The notes beneath the pieces were generated by a model. That model saw only the letters and a program-made list of their open reading frames with translations. It was not told the origin of the DNA and searched no databases. From Ga0077548 sp035440445 (GTDB lineage: Bacteria; Pseudomonadota; Alphaproteobacteria; Rhizobiales; Xanthobacteraceae), in contig DAORMJ010000011.1 in NCBI GenBank assembly GCA_035440445.1, positions 1-64,000 on the forward strand: DNA of 64,000 nucleotides, in the 5' to 3' direction. The stretch's first letter is position 1; each line of letters starts with the position of its first letter. Shown one piece after another: positions 24,306 to 31,819 of the stretch. Both the position numbers and the translations under genes were made by a program.

Positions 24306-25796
24306 TTAATGCGGCCGCGGCTCGCGCGGCGATACCTTGCGGTAGCGAATGCCGAGCGACTTGATGCGTGAGGCGAGCGTGGTCGGCTTGACGCCGAGCA
24401 GTTCGGCAGCACCGCCATGGCCGAAGATCTTGCCGCCGCAGGCTTCAAGTGCTGCGAGGATATTGGCGCGGTCGCGGTCTCGGCGGCCGTCTTCTGTGAC
24501 GACCTGCGCCGCCGCATTGGCGATGCGGTAGGCCGGCACCTGTTCGGGCAGATCGATGCGGATCTGCCCGCCGCGCGCAAGGATCGCGCCGCGCTCGATC
24601 ACGTTCTGCAATTCGCGCGCATTGCCGGGCCAGGCGTATAGCGAAAGCCGTTTCATGTCGGCGTCGGAAATGCGCAATGCGGACGAGACGCGCAGCTTGC
24701 GATTGACGCCGGAAAGAAAATGCGCGGCAAGCAATGGAATGTCCTCGCGCCGTTCGCGCAGCGCCGGTGCTTCGACCGCGATCACGTTGAGCCGGTAATA
24801 GAGATTGTTTTTGAAGCTGCCGCGTTTAGCCGCGGCTTTCAGGTCGCGGCTAGTGGAGGCGATAACGCGCAGGTCCATCTTGCGCATCTCTCCACGGGAA
24901 GAGAATTCGCCGGTCTCAACGAGCTGCAAGAGTCGCTCCTGCGCTTCCGGCGGCAGGTCGCCGGCTTCTTCCAGATAGAGCGTGCCGCCCTCGGCAAGTT
25001 CGATGCGGCCGGTGCGATCGCGCGAAGGATCGCCGAACAGCTCGCTTTCGGATTCCGCGCGCGAAAGTGTGGTGCAGTTCACGCGAATGAACGGGCCGTC
25101 GCTGCGCAGGCTTGCGTCATGGATCGCGCGCGCGATCAGTTCCTTGCCGGTGCCGGTCTCGCCGCCGATCAGCACGTTCGAACGCGAGGATGCTGCGATC
25201 TCGATCTGGCGGAGGATCTGCTGCATCGCCGGACTTTGTCCGATGATGCCGCGATGATTGCCTTCGTTGCGGATTTCTTCCTGCAGATAGGCGTTCTCGC
25301 GCTCGAGTTTCTCGCGAAGCCTGCCGACTTCGGAAAGCGCATCGCGCAGCCGCATATCGGACTCGCGCCGCTGCGTGATGTCGCGAAACACGATGACCGC
25401 GCCGACCACGACGCCGCGGTCGCGGATCGGCGTCGAGGTGTATTCGACGAAAAAGAACGAGCCGTCCTTGCGCCAGAACACCTCGTCGGCGACTTCATGC
25501 ACCGCGCCATCGCGGAACGCCGCATAGATCGGGCAATCGTGATTATGATAATGCGAGCCGTCGGAGTGGCTGTGATGCACGGTGGTGTGCATGTCCTTGC
25601 CGACGAGTTCGCCGGCATCCCAGCCCAGCATGCGCGCGGCGGCAGGATTGACGAAGGTGGTTTCGCCCTCGGCGTTGACGCCATAGATGCCTTCGCCGGC
25701 CGCCTCAAGGATCAGCCGGTTGTCGCGCGCGACGTCCTGGAAGAAGCGTTTGCTCTCTTCCGTTTCTGCCTCTTTTTTCGGCTGCACTTTCTTCAT
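24306..25796 (-). CDS. PAS-containing AAA+ transcriptional regulator of the sigma-54 activator type, lacking GAFTGA
   Basis: The 496-residue product has an N-terminal PAS domain (about residues 25-145) with a His/Cys-rich loop (VHHSHSDGSHYHNHDCPIY). A coiled coil follows (about 150-175), then an AAA+ domain (about 180-410) with Walker A GETGTGKE and Walker B-like GGTLYLEEAGDL, and a Fis-type helix-turn-helix at the C-terminus (GGAAELLGVKPTTLASRIKS). The ESELFG motif is followed by DPSRDRTGRIELA, so the GAFTGA loop that contacts sigma-54 is deleted. Divergent from the cyanate operon, it is probably its regulator. Confidence 0.88.
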   Translation of the reverse strand: MKKVQPKKEAETEESKRFFQDVARDNRLILEAAGEGIYGVNAEGETTFVNPAAARMLGWDAGELVGKDMHTTVHHSHSDGSHYHNHDCPIYAAFRDGAVHEVADEVFWRKDGSFFFVEYTSTPIRDRGVVVGAVIVFRDITQRRESDMRLRDALSEVGRLREKLERENAYLQEEIRNEGNHRGIIGQSPAMQQILRQIEIAASSRSNVLIGGETGTGKELIARAIHDASLRSDGPFIRVNCTTLSRAESESELFGDPSRDRTGRIELAEGGTLYLEEAGDLPPEAQERLLQLVETGEFSSRGEMRKMDLRVIASTSRDLKAAAKRGSFKNNLYYRLNVIAVEAPALRERREDIPLLAAHFLSGVNRKLRVSSALRISDADMKRLSLYAWPGNARELQNVIERGAILARGGQIRIDLPEQVPAYRIANAAAQVVTEDGRRDRDRANILAALEACGGKIFGHGGAAELLGVKPTTLASRIKSLGIRYRKVSPREPRPH

Positions 25797-25821
25797 TTGC
25801 AGCAGGCACCCCGGCGATCAC

Positions 25822-25835
25822 TACGAAAATTCGTA
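25822..25835. promoter_or_regulatory. Palindromic operator candidate 1 between regulator and cyanate operon
   Basis: TACGA-AAAT-TCGTA is a perfect inverted repeat with a 4-base centre. A second copy of the same form begins 17 bases later. It is a likely site for the adjacent Fis-type regulator. Confidence 0.55.
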
Positions 25836-25838
25836 TGA

Positions 25839-25852
25839 TACGAGAAATCGTA
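25839..25852. promoter_or_regulatory. Palindromic operator candidate 2 between regulator and cyanate operon
   Basis: TACGA-GAAA-TCGTA has the same arms and centre length as the upstream site. The pair lies about 95-125 bases before the sigma-54-like promoter's expected start, a normal enhancer distance. Confidence 0.55.
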
Positions 25853-25889
25853 GCAACTAAGCTGCTGGATGCAATCGGAAAATAGCGCG

Positions 25890-25917
25890 TTTTCCGGAAT
25901 TTCGACGTGCCGGAAAA
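25890..25917. promoter_or_regulatory. Inverted repeat TTTTCCGG-N12-CCGGAAAA just upstream of the cyanate promoter
   Basis: Perfect 8-base arms separated by 12 bases, immediately upstream of the sigma-54-like element. It could be a site for a further regulator; no known factor was matched. Confidence 0.4.
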
Positions 25918-25920
25918 TCT

Positions 25921-25936
25921 TGGCATCGATGTTGCT
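25921..25936 (+). promoter_or_regulatory. Sigma-54-like -24/-12 promoter for the cyanate operon
   Basis: TGGCAT-CGATG-TTGCT has GG (25922) and GC (25934) with exactly 10 bases between them, as sigma-54 promoters require. It differs from the TGGCAC...TTGCT consensus by one base in the -24 block. A start near 25947 would precede the ribosome binding site GAGAGGAG. Confidence 0.55.
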
Positions 25937-25973
25937 CTTACTCGTCTCGATCTGTTGTTCGAGAGGAGTGGCG

Positions 25974-27353
25974 ATGTCCATGTTCAGCAATCCGTTCGAT
26001 CCCAAGCGCCGGCTGCGCTCTGGCTGCCCATGCGGTCAGCACCAGAGCGCAGAGGAGCACGACTACGCTCTGCGCCTGCAGGCGCAGGAGGTGCAGTCCA
26101 GCGAGGACAAGCGCTACGAGAATGTCGTGGCGGGCGCGGTGATGCGCGCGATGTTTCCGCAGGACGCCGCGCGCCGCGCATTCCTGAAGAGCGTGGGTGC
26201 CGCGACCGCGCTTGCCGCGATCTCGCAATTCTTCCCGCTGCAGACGGCGACGGAAGTCTTCGCGCAAGGCGGCCCGCTGGAGAAGAAGGACCTCAAGGTC
26301 GGCTTCATTCCGATCACTTGCGCCACACCGATCATCATGGCGCATCCCATGGGCTTCTATCAGAAGCACGGCCTCAACGTCGAAGTCATCAAGACGGCCG
26401 GCTGGGCGGTGGTGCGCGACAAGACCATCAACAAGGAATACGACGCGGCGCACATGCTTTCGCCGATGCCGCTTGCGATCACGCTCGGCGCGGGCTCGAA
26501 CCCGCTGCCCTATACGATGCCGGCGGTCGAGAACATCAACGGCCAGGCCATCACGCTTGCGGTGAAGCACAAGGACAAGCGCGACCCGAAGTCTTGGAAG
26601 GGCTTCAAGTTCGCGGTGCCGTTCGACTACTCGATGCACAATTATCTGCTGCGCTATTACCTCGCGGAGCATGGACTGGACCCCGACACCGACGTGCAGA
26701 TCCGCGCGGTGCCGCCGCCGGAGATGGTCGCGAACCTGCGCGCCGACAATATCGACGGCTTCCTTGCGCCGGATCCGGTGAACCAGCGCGCGGTCTATGA
26801 CGGCGTCGGCTTCATCCACATCCTCTCGAAGGAAATCTGGGATCGTCATCCCTGCTGCGCTTTCGCTGCCTCGCAGGAATTCGTCAAAGGCTCGCCGAAC
26901 ACCTATGCGGCGCTCCTCAAGGCGATCATCGATGCGACCGCCTTTGCCACCAAGCAGGAGAACCGCAAGCAGATCGCGGAAGCGATCGCGCCCGCGAACT
27001 ACCTCAACCAGCCCGTCACGGTGGTGGAGCAGGTGCTCACCGGCACCTTCGCGGATGGTCTCGGCAACGTGCGGAAGGTACCGGATCGCATCGACTTCGA
27101 TCCGTTCCCCTACGAGTCCTTCGCTGTCTGGATCCTCACGCAGATGAAGCGCTGGGGCCAGATCAAGGGCGAGGTGAAATACGCCGATGTCGCCAAGCAG
27201 GTGTTCCTCGCGACCGACACCACGAAGCTCATGAAGGAAGTGGGGCTGACGCCGCCGGCTTCCACCTCGAAGAGCTTCTCGGTGATGGGCAAGACCTTCG
27301 ATCCCTCGAAGCCCGAGGAATATCTGAAGAGCTTCAAAATCAGCCGGGCGTAG
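25974..27353 (+). CDS. NitT/TauT-type ABC transporter substrate-binding protein, cyanate or nitrate family
   Basis: The 459-residue product belongs to the NrtA/CynA/CmpA family. It has an unusual N-terminal extension with SGCPCGQHQS and a charged region, then a Tat-type signal with RRAFLKSVGAATALA near residue 70. The mature domain starts with DLKVGFIPITCATPIIMAH and has the GFYQKHGLNVEV and LRADNIDGFLAPDP motifs of nitrate and cyanate binding proteins. The start at 25974 was chosen for the GAGAGGAG site just upstream. A permease, an ATPase and cyanase follow, so cyanate is the likely ligand; bicarbonate or nitrate remain possible. Confidence 0.88.
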   Translation: MSMFSNPFDPKRRLRSGCPCGQHQSAEEHDYALRLQAQEVQSSEDKRYENVVAGAVMRAMFPQDAARRAFLKSVGAATALAAISQFFPLQTATEVFAQGGPLEKKDLKVGFIPITCATPIIMAHPMGFYQKHGLNVEVIKTAGWAVVRDKTINKEYDAAHMLSPMPLAITLGAGSNPLPYTMPAVENINGQAITLAVKHKDKRDPKSWKGFKFAVPFDYSMHNYLLRYYLAEHGLDPDTDVQIRAVPPPEMVANLRADNIDGFLAPDPVNQRAVYDGVGFIHILSKEIWDRHPCCAFAASQEFVKGSPNTYAALLKAIIDATAFATKQENRKQIAEAIAPANYLNQPVTVVEQVLTGTFADGLGNVRKVPDRIDFDPFPYESFAVWILTQMKRWGQIKGEVKYADVAKQVFLATDTTKLMKEVGLTPPASTSKSFSVMGKTFDPSKPEEYLKSFKISRA

Positions 27354-27362
27354 AAACTTAAT

Positions 27363-27452
27363 CGTCATGCCCGGCCTCGTGCCGGGCATCCACGCCTTCT
27401 TTGCCGCTATGCAGATAAGGCGTGGATGGTCGGGACAAGCCGGGCGATGACG
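27363..27452. repeat. Dispersed palindromic repeat of a second family, between binding-protein and permease genes
   Basis: CGTCATGCCCGGCCTCGTGC and its partner GACAAGCCGGGCGATGACG enclose ATCCACGCC/GGCGTGGAT inner arms. It sits in the cyanate operon and would form a strong mRNA hairpin after the binding-protein gene. Confidence 0.8.
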
Positions 27453-27466
27453 CGGAAAAGAAACAA

Positions 27467-28300
27467 ATGAGCATTTCCCTCCGCGCGGGCATCGTTTCGG
27501 TTCTGATCCTCGCGACCTTTCTTCTCGCCTGGCATATCGCGACCAGCGGCACGTCATCGGTCCAGCAGATGGATCCCGAATACGCGAAGCTGATGGGCAT
27601 CACGGCAACGCAGGGCAAGTCCGCGATGCCGGGGCCGTTGCAGGTCGGCGCGACGCTCTGGAAACATTTGAGCAATCCGTTTTACGACAACGGCCCGAAC
27701 GACAAGGGCCTCGGCATCCAGCTCGCTTATTCCATAGGCCGCGTGGCGCTTGGCTATATCCTTGCGGTCATCGTCGCGATCCCGCTCGGCTTTCTCATCG
27801 GCATGTCGCAACTGATGAGCCGTGCGCTCGATCCGTTCATTCAGGTGTTGAAACCAATCTCGCCGCTCGCATGGATGCCGCTTGCGCTCTACACCATCAA
27901 GGACTCCAACTATTCTGCGATCTTCGTGATCTTCATCTGCTCGGTCTGGCCGATGCTGATCAACACCGCCTTCGGCGTCGCTTCCGTGCGCAAGGAATGG
28001 CTGAACGTCGCGCGCACGCTGGAAGTCGGTGCCTTCAAGCGCGCCTTCACGGTGATCCTGCCGGCAGCGGCACCGACGATTCTTACCGGCATGCGCATTT
28101 CGATCGGTATTGCCTGGCTCGTGATCGTCGCGGCCGAGATGCTCGTTGGCGGTACCGGCATCGGTTACTTCGTCTGGAACGAGTGGAACAACCTGTCGAT
28201 CACCAACGTGATCAACGCGATCCTCGTCATCGGGATCGTCGGCATGATCCTCGATCAATTGCTCGCCCGCGCGGCGAAGTTCGTGACCTATCCGGAATAA
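27467..28300 (+). CDS. NitT/TauT-type ABC transporter permease
   Basis: The 277-residue inner-membrane protein has about six hydrophobic segments and the EAA loop typical of the family (EVGAFKRAFTVILPAAAPTILTGMRISIG). It is close in layout to NrtB/CynB. The start at 27467 (MSISLRAG) was chosen because the preceding in-frame residues are the translated dispersed repeat. It stops 3 bases before the ATPase gene. Confidence 0.9.
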   Translation: MSISLRAGIVSVLILATFLLAWHIATSGTSSVQQMDPEYAKLMGITATQGKSAMPGPLQVGATLWKHLSNPFYDNGPNDKGLGIQLAYSIGRVALGYILAVIVAIPLGFLIGMSQLMSRALDPFIQVLKPISPLAWMPLALYTIKDSNYSAIFVIFICSVWPMLINTAFGVASVRKEWLNVARTLEVGAFKRAFTVILPAAAPTILTGMRISIGIAWLVIVAAEMLVGGTGIGYFVWNEWNNLSITNVINAILVIGIVGMILDQLLARAAKFVTYPE

Positions 28301-28303
28301 ATC

Positions 28304-29194
28304 ATGACCGAGAAACTCATCTCCATCGAAGCGATCGCGAAGCGCTATCCCGCGCCGGGCGGTGCCGAAACCACCGTGTTCGAAAACCTCTGGCTCGGCA
28401 TCGAGCGCGGCGAGTTCGTCTGCATGATCGGTCATTCTGGCTGCGGCAAGACCACGGTGCTGAACATCCTCGCCGGCCTCGATACGCCGAGCGAAGGGGT
28501 CGTGATCGTCGATAATCAGGCGATCGACGGTCCTGCGCTCGAACGCGCGGTAATCTTTCAGAGCCACGCGCTTTTGCCGTGGCGGACCGTGCTCGGCAAT
28601 GTCGCCTATGCGGTCGGTGCGAAGCACAAGCATTGGTCGAAAGCCGAGATCAGGGATCACGCGGAAAAGTTCATCGCACTGGTCGGACTCAAAGGCGCCG
28701 AGCACAAGAAGCCATCCGAGCTTTCGGGCGGCATGAAGCAGCGCGTCGGCATCGCCCGCGCGCTGTCGCTCGAGCCGAAGATGCTGCTCATGGACGAGCC
28801 GTTCTCGGCGCTGGACGCACTCACGCGCGGCACCTTGCAGGACGAAGTGCGGCGCATCTGTCTTTCGACTGGCCAGACGGTCTTCATGATCACGCACGAC
28901 ATCGACGAGGCGATCTATCTCGCCGACAAGATCGTGCTGATGACCAACGGGCCGCACGCGCAGATCGCGGAGATCGTGCAGAACCCGCTCCCCAAAGAAC
29001 GCGACCGCAACCAGATCCACAAGCACGCGGATTATTACGCCGTGCGCAATCACCTGATCGATTTTCTGGTCAGCCGTTCGCGCACCTTCAAGGACGAGAT
29101 CGCGGGCAAGCCGTGGGACCCGAAGAACGTGCCGCTGGTGCGGCCGGTGGCGGATACGCCATCCGCGCCCGAACCGCTGCGCATCCGCGCCTGA
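28304..29194 (+). CDS. NitT/TauT-type ABC transporter ATP-binding protein
   Basis: The 296-residue ATPase has Walker A GHSGCGKTT, Q-loop FQSHALLPW, signature LSGGMKQR, Walker B LLMDEPFSALD and H-loop TH in MITHDIDEA. It matches the NrtD/CynD group by length and the C-terminal tail. It starts 3 bases after the permease stop and precedes cyanase by 27 bases. Confidence 0.93.
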   Translation: MTEKLISIEAIAKRYPAPGGAETTVFENLWLGIERGEFVCMIGHSGCGKTTVLNILAGLDTPSEGVVIVDNQAIDGPALERAVIFQSHALLPWRTVLGNVAYAVGAKHKHWSKAEIRDHAEKFIALVGLKGAEHKKPSELSGGMKQRVGIARALSLEPKMLLMDEPFSALDALTRGTLQDEVRRICLSTGQTVFMITHDIDEAIYLADKIVLMTNGPHAQIAEIVQNPLPKERDRNQIHKHADYYAVRNHLIDFLVSRSRTFKDEIAGKPWDPKNVPLVRPVADTPSAPEPLRIRA

Positions 29195-29221
29195 ATTCAT
29201 TTCGAAGCAAGGAAGACGAAG

Positions 29222-29710
29222 ATGAAACGCGAAGACCTCACCGAGAAGCTGCTCGACATCAAGCGCGAGAAGGGCTGGAAGTGGAGTTATATCTGCGAGC
29301 AGATCGGCGGCTTTTCGCCGACGCTCATTGTCGGCGCGCTGATGGGCCAGATGAAGCTGACCAAGCCGCAGGCGCAGGCCGCGGCGGAGCTGTTCGGCCT
29401 TACCAAAGCCGAGCAGGCCATGCTCAACGAAGTGCCTTATCGCGGCACCGGTACGCCGATGCCGCCCACCGATCCGCTGATCTATCGCTTCTACGAGATG
29501 GTGATGGTCAACGGTCCGGCGTGGAAGGCGCTGATCGAGGAAGAATTCGGCGACGGCATCATGTCGGCGATCGATTTCGACTTCTTGATGGAGCGGCAGG
29601 CCAATCCCAAGGGCGACCGCGTCAAGATCACGATGACCGGAAAATTCCTGCCGTATCGCTATTACGGCGCGAGCGGCAATATTCCGGAATACGGCTTCAA
29701 AGAAGATTGA
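29222..29710 (+). CDS. cynS: Cyanase (cyanate hydratase)
   Basis: It decomposes cyanate with bicarbonate to ammonia and carbon dioxide in the cytoplasm. The 162-residue product has the N-terminal helix-turn-helix-like domain and the C-terminal catalytic domain. The active-site residues fall at R89, E92 and S115 (IYRFYE and GIMSAIDFDF), which match R96, E99 and S122 of the E. coli enzyme. An AGGAAGACGA site precedes the ATG. Being fourth in an operon with a transporter, it supports cyanate as the imported substrate and nitrogen supply as the purpose. Confidence 0.97.
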   Translation: MKREDLTEKLLDIKREKGWKWSYICEQIGGFSPTLIVGALMGQMKLTKPQAQAAAELFGLTKAEQAMLNEVPYRGTGTPMPPTDPLIYRFYEMVMVNGPAWKALIEEEFGDGIMSAIDFDFLMERQANPKGDRVKITMTGKFLPYRYYGASGNIPEYGFKED

Positions 29711-29715
29711 TCGCC

Positions 29716-30177
29716 ATGCGTCCGCCGCTGCCGCCCTTCGATGCCGCGACCGCCGCGAAGAAAGCCAGGCTTGCGGAGGACGCATGGAATAGCCGCGACC
29801 CGGAACGCGTTTCGCTCGCCTACACTGAAGACAGTATGTGGCGAAACCGTTCCGAGTTTTTCTCGGGCCGCGCGGCGATCGTGGAATTTCTCACCCGCAA
29901 ATGGGAGAAAGAGCGCGACTATCGCCTGATCAAGGAGGTCTGGGCCTTTCACGAAAACCGCATTGCCGCGCGCTTCGCCTATGAATACCGAGACGCGAGC
30001 GGTGCCTGGTTTCGTGCGCACGGCAACGAGCAGTGGGAGTTCGACGAAGCCGGGCTGATGCGCCGCCGCGAAGCGAGCATCAACGACGTGCCGATCAGCG
30101 AAACCGAGCGAAAGTTCTTCTGGCCCTCAGGCGCGCGGCCCGAGGATCATCCGGGACTGAGCGAGCTCGGACTGTAG
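29716..30177 (+). CDS. NTF2-like / DUF1348 family protein
   Basis: The 153-residue product has the SnoaL/NTF2-like alpha+beta pattern: AEDAWNSRDPERVSLAYTED near the start, then WRNRSEFFSGRAAIVEFLTRKW and a C-terminal NDVPISETERKFFW. Proteins of this sort are common in proteobacteria, with no clear activity. The start at 29716 lies 5 bases after the cyanase stop, so it is the last gene of the cyanate operon. A role in cyanate metabolism is inferred only from position. Confidence 0.82.
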   Translation: MRPPLPPFDAATAAKKARLAEDAWNSRDPERVSLAYTEDSMWRNRSEFFSGRAAIVEFLTRKWEKERDYRLIKEVWAFHENRIAARFAYEYRDASGAWFRAHGNEQWEFDEAGLMRRREASINDVPISETERKFFWPSGARPEDHPGLSELGL

Positions 30178-30207
30178 CAAGCCTTCGTACAGGTACGCTG
30201 CGCACGG

Positions 30208-31092
30208 TCAGCGTGTTTGCCGGCCTCTCCCGATGAGTTTCGAAGCCTGCAGTGTTTGCGCAAGCGCGTCGATCCGTGGAGACCGCATTCCTTTGCGCCA
30301 GGTCAGCGCGATGCGTTTTTTCGCGACCTCCGCAGGCAGGCGATGCACGCTCAGGTGCTTGTGGCCTGGAAAGGTCGGCAGCACGCTTTCCGGCATCATG
30401 CCGACGCCCATGCCCGCTGCAACGCAGCCAAGGAGCGCGTGATTGGACGACATCTCGATGACGCGCGACGGCGCGCGGATGTGGTCTCGGACATAGCCTT
30501 CGATCTGGTGGCGCAGCGGACAGTCATCGTCGAAGGAAAGCAGCACGAAGTCCTCGTTCTTTCCGCGCGTCAGCGGATCTTTCTGCTTCGGCGCGACCAG
30601 CACGACCTCGTCGTCGTAAAGCGGCATCGTTTCGAAGCGCGTGTCGTTTTCGTTGCGGCAGATGAGGGCGGCTTCCAACGCGCCCGAAAGCATTCCGGCG
30701 ATCATGTGTTGCAGGCTCCAGGTGTGGAGTTCGAGCGTCACCTGCGGAAAGTTCTTCTGAAATTCGTTGAGCCGCCCCGGCAGCCAGACGGATGCCGTGC
30801 TTTCATAAGCGCCAAGGCGAAGCAGTCCTCGCGGCACGCCGCCGTGGACCGCTTCGCGCGTCTCGCGCGCGAGTTCGAGGAGCCGGTTCGCCTTTTCGAG
30901 AAGGATCGCGCCCGCGGGCGATAACCGGATGTTGCGGCCCTCGCGCACAAAGAGCTTCACGCCGAGGTCGTCCTCGAGCTGGCTGATCCTCGTGGTGACG
31001 TTGGAGGGCACGCGATGCAGCTTTTCTGCCGCGCGCGTGATGCCGCCGCTTTCGACGACCGTGCGGAAGATGCTGAGGTCGGACAGTTCCAT
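30208..31092 (-). CDS. LysR family transcriptional regulator
   Basis: The 294-residue product has the N-terminal winged helix (MELSDLSIFRTVVESGGITR, then RVPSNVTTRISQLEDDLGVKLF) and the LysR effector domain (about residues 85-290). The start at 31092 gives the standard LysR N-terminus; the frame extends to 31131. It converges on the NTF2-like gene and has no obvious target beside it. The ligand is unknown. Confidence 0.92.
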   Translation of the reverse strand: MELSDLSIFRTVVESGGITRAAEKLHRVPSNVTTRISQLEDDLGVKLFVREGRNIRLSPAGAILLEKANRLLELARETREAVHGGVPRGLLRLGAYESTASVWLPGRLNEFQKNFPQVTLELHTWSLQHMIAGMLSGALEAALICRNENDTRFETMPLYDDEVVLVAPKQKDPLTRGKNEDFVLLSFDDDCPLRHQIEGYVRDHIRAPSRVIEMSSNHALLGCVAAGMGVGMMPESVLPTFPGHKHLSVHRLPAEVAKKRIALTWRKGMRSPRIDALAQTLQASKLIGRGRQTR

Positions 31093-31190
31093 CGTTCTCA
31101 CCTGAAGAACGATATTATCAGAATTATTCAATTTTCAAGACAGAAGCCCGCGCCTAGCGTCGCCAGAGAAACTACGAAAAGGCGGCGGCC

Positions 31191-31310
31191 ATGGCTTCAC
31201 TCAGGAGAATGCTGAAAGCCCTGCGCGGGCACTTCGCGCGCTATTGCCGCGCGGTGGCCCAGCCCACCCGCATGAGCGGCAAGCGCATCGCCTTCGGCAA
31301 CCGGCGATAA
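31191..31310 (+). CDS. Very small basic protein, 39 residues
   Basis: The open frame starts MASLRRMLKALRGHFARYC and ends IAFGNRR, with about ten Arg or Lys residues. A GGCGGCGG stretch precedes the ATG, and a strong hairpin terminator begins 4 bases after the stop, which supports a transcribed unit. It is too short for a family assignment. It could instead be part of an untranslated small RNA. Confidence 0.42.
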   Translation: MASLRRMLKALRGHFARYCRAVAQPTRMSGKRIAFGNRR

Positions 31311-31313
31311 AAA

Positions 31314-31342
31314 ATCCCCGAAGCACATGGTGCTCCGGGGAT
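31314..31342. terminator. Strong hairpin between the 39-residue gene and the convergent secreted-protein gene
   Basis: ATCCCCGAAGCAC pairs with GTGCTCCGGGGAT around an ATG loop. A-rich sequence precedes it, which on the minus strand gives a T run, so it can terminate the convergent gene. Confidence 0.7.
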
Positions 31343-31378
31343 GGAAAGTTGGGTCTCTGGAGGGAGAGTGTCGAAAGA

Positions 31379-31657
31379 TCAGCGGCCCCAGCCGGCCTGC
31401 TTGCTGCAGCGTTCCTGCGCGTTGGGATTGGCTCTTTCCCATTGCGTGATCGAACGGCGCTCGTTGTTGCTCATCAGGTTGTTCATGCAGGTGCAATAGG
31501 CTTCGACCACCTTCGGCGTCTGGCCTTCGTCCTTGTTGTCGACGATGCATTCGCCGATCCATTTGCGGTCGTCTGCGGTCTGCTGCGCCATGGCGGGCAG
31601 CACCAGGGAAACGCCAAGCGCAAGGGTGGCGAAGCCGGTCGCCAGTTGCTTCATCAT
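31379..31657 (-). CDS. Small exported Cys-containing protein of unknown function
   Basis: The 92-residue product has a signal peptide (MMKQLATGFATLALGVSLVL, cleavage after AMA). The mature domain of about 68 residues has four Cys in the pattern GECIV...YCTC...ERCS, likely two disulfides. Similar short periplasmic proteins are frequent in rhizobia with no known role. The start at 31657 follows a GGAG 8 bases upstream. The first gene downstream on the same strand is more than a kilobase away. Confidence 0.75.
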   Translation of the reverse strand: MMKQLATGFATLALGVSLVLPAMAQQTADDRKWIGECIVDNKDEGQTPKVVEAYCTCMNNLMSNNERRSITQWERANPNAQERCSKQAGWGR

Positions 31658-31819
31658 GAGGAGTGCTCCGGGTTTGCCGGACGTCCCGACGGCGGGCGCG
31701 ATATTGCGCCGCCTCGCGGGAATCCGATTTTTCACGGCGCAATTTCGGACGCGGTGCCGGGACTGTCGTCTTACTCCGCGCAGGCCTTGTCTTGTTTCGT
31801 GCAAAAGGCGCGGCGGGTG

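Noticed and set aside
27554..29785. A long minus-strand open frame opposite the permease, ATPase and cyanase genes
   Set aside because: The three plus-strand genes have complete catalytic motifs and operon spacing. The antisense frame is a composition artefact.
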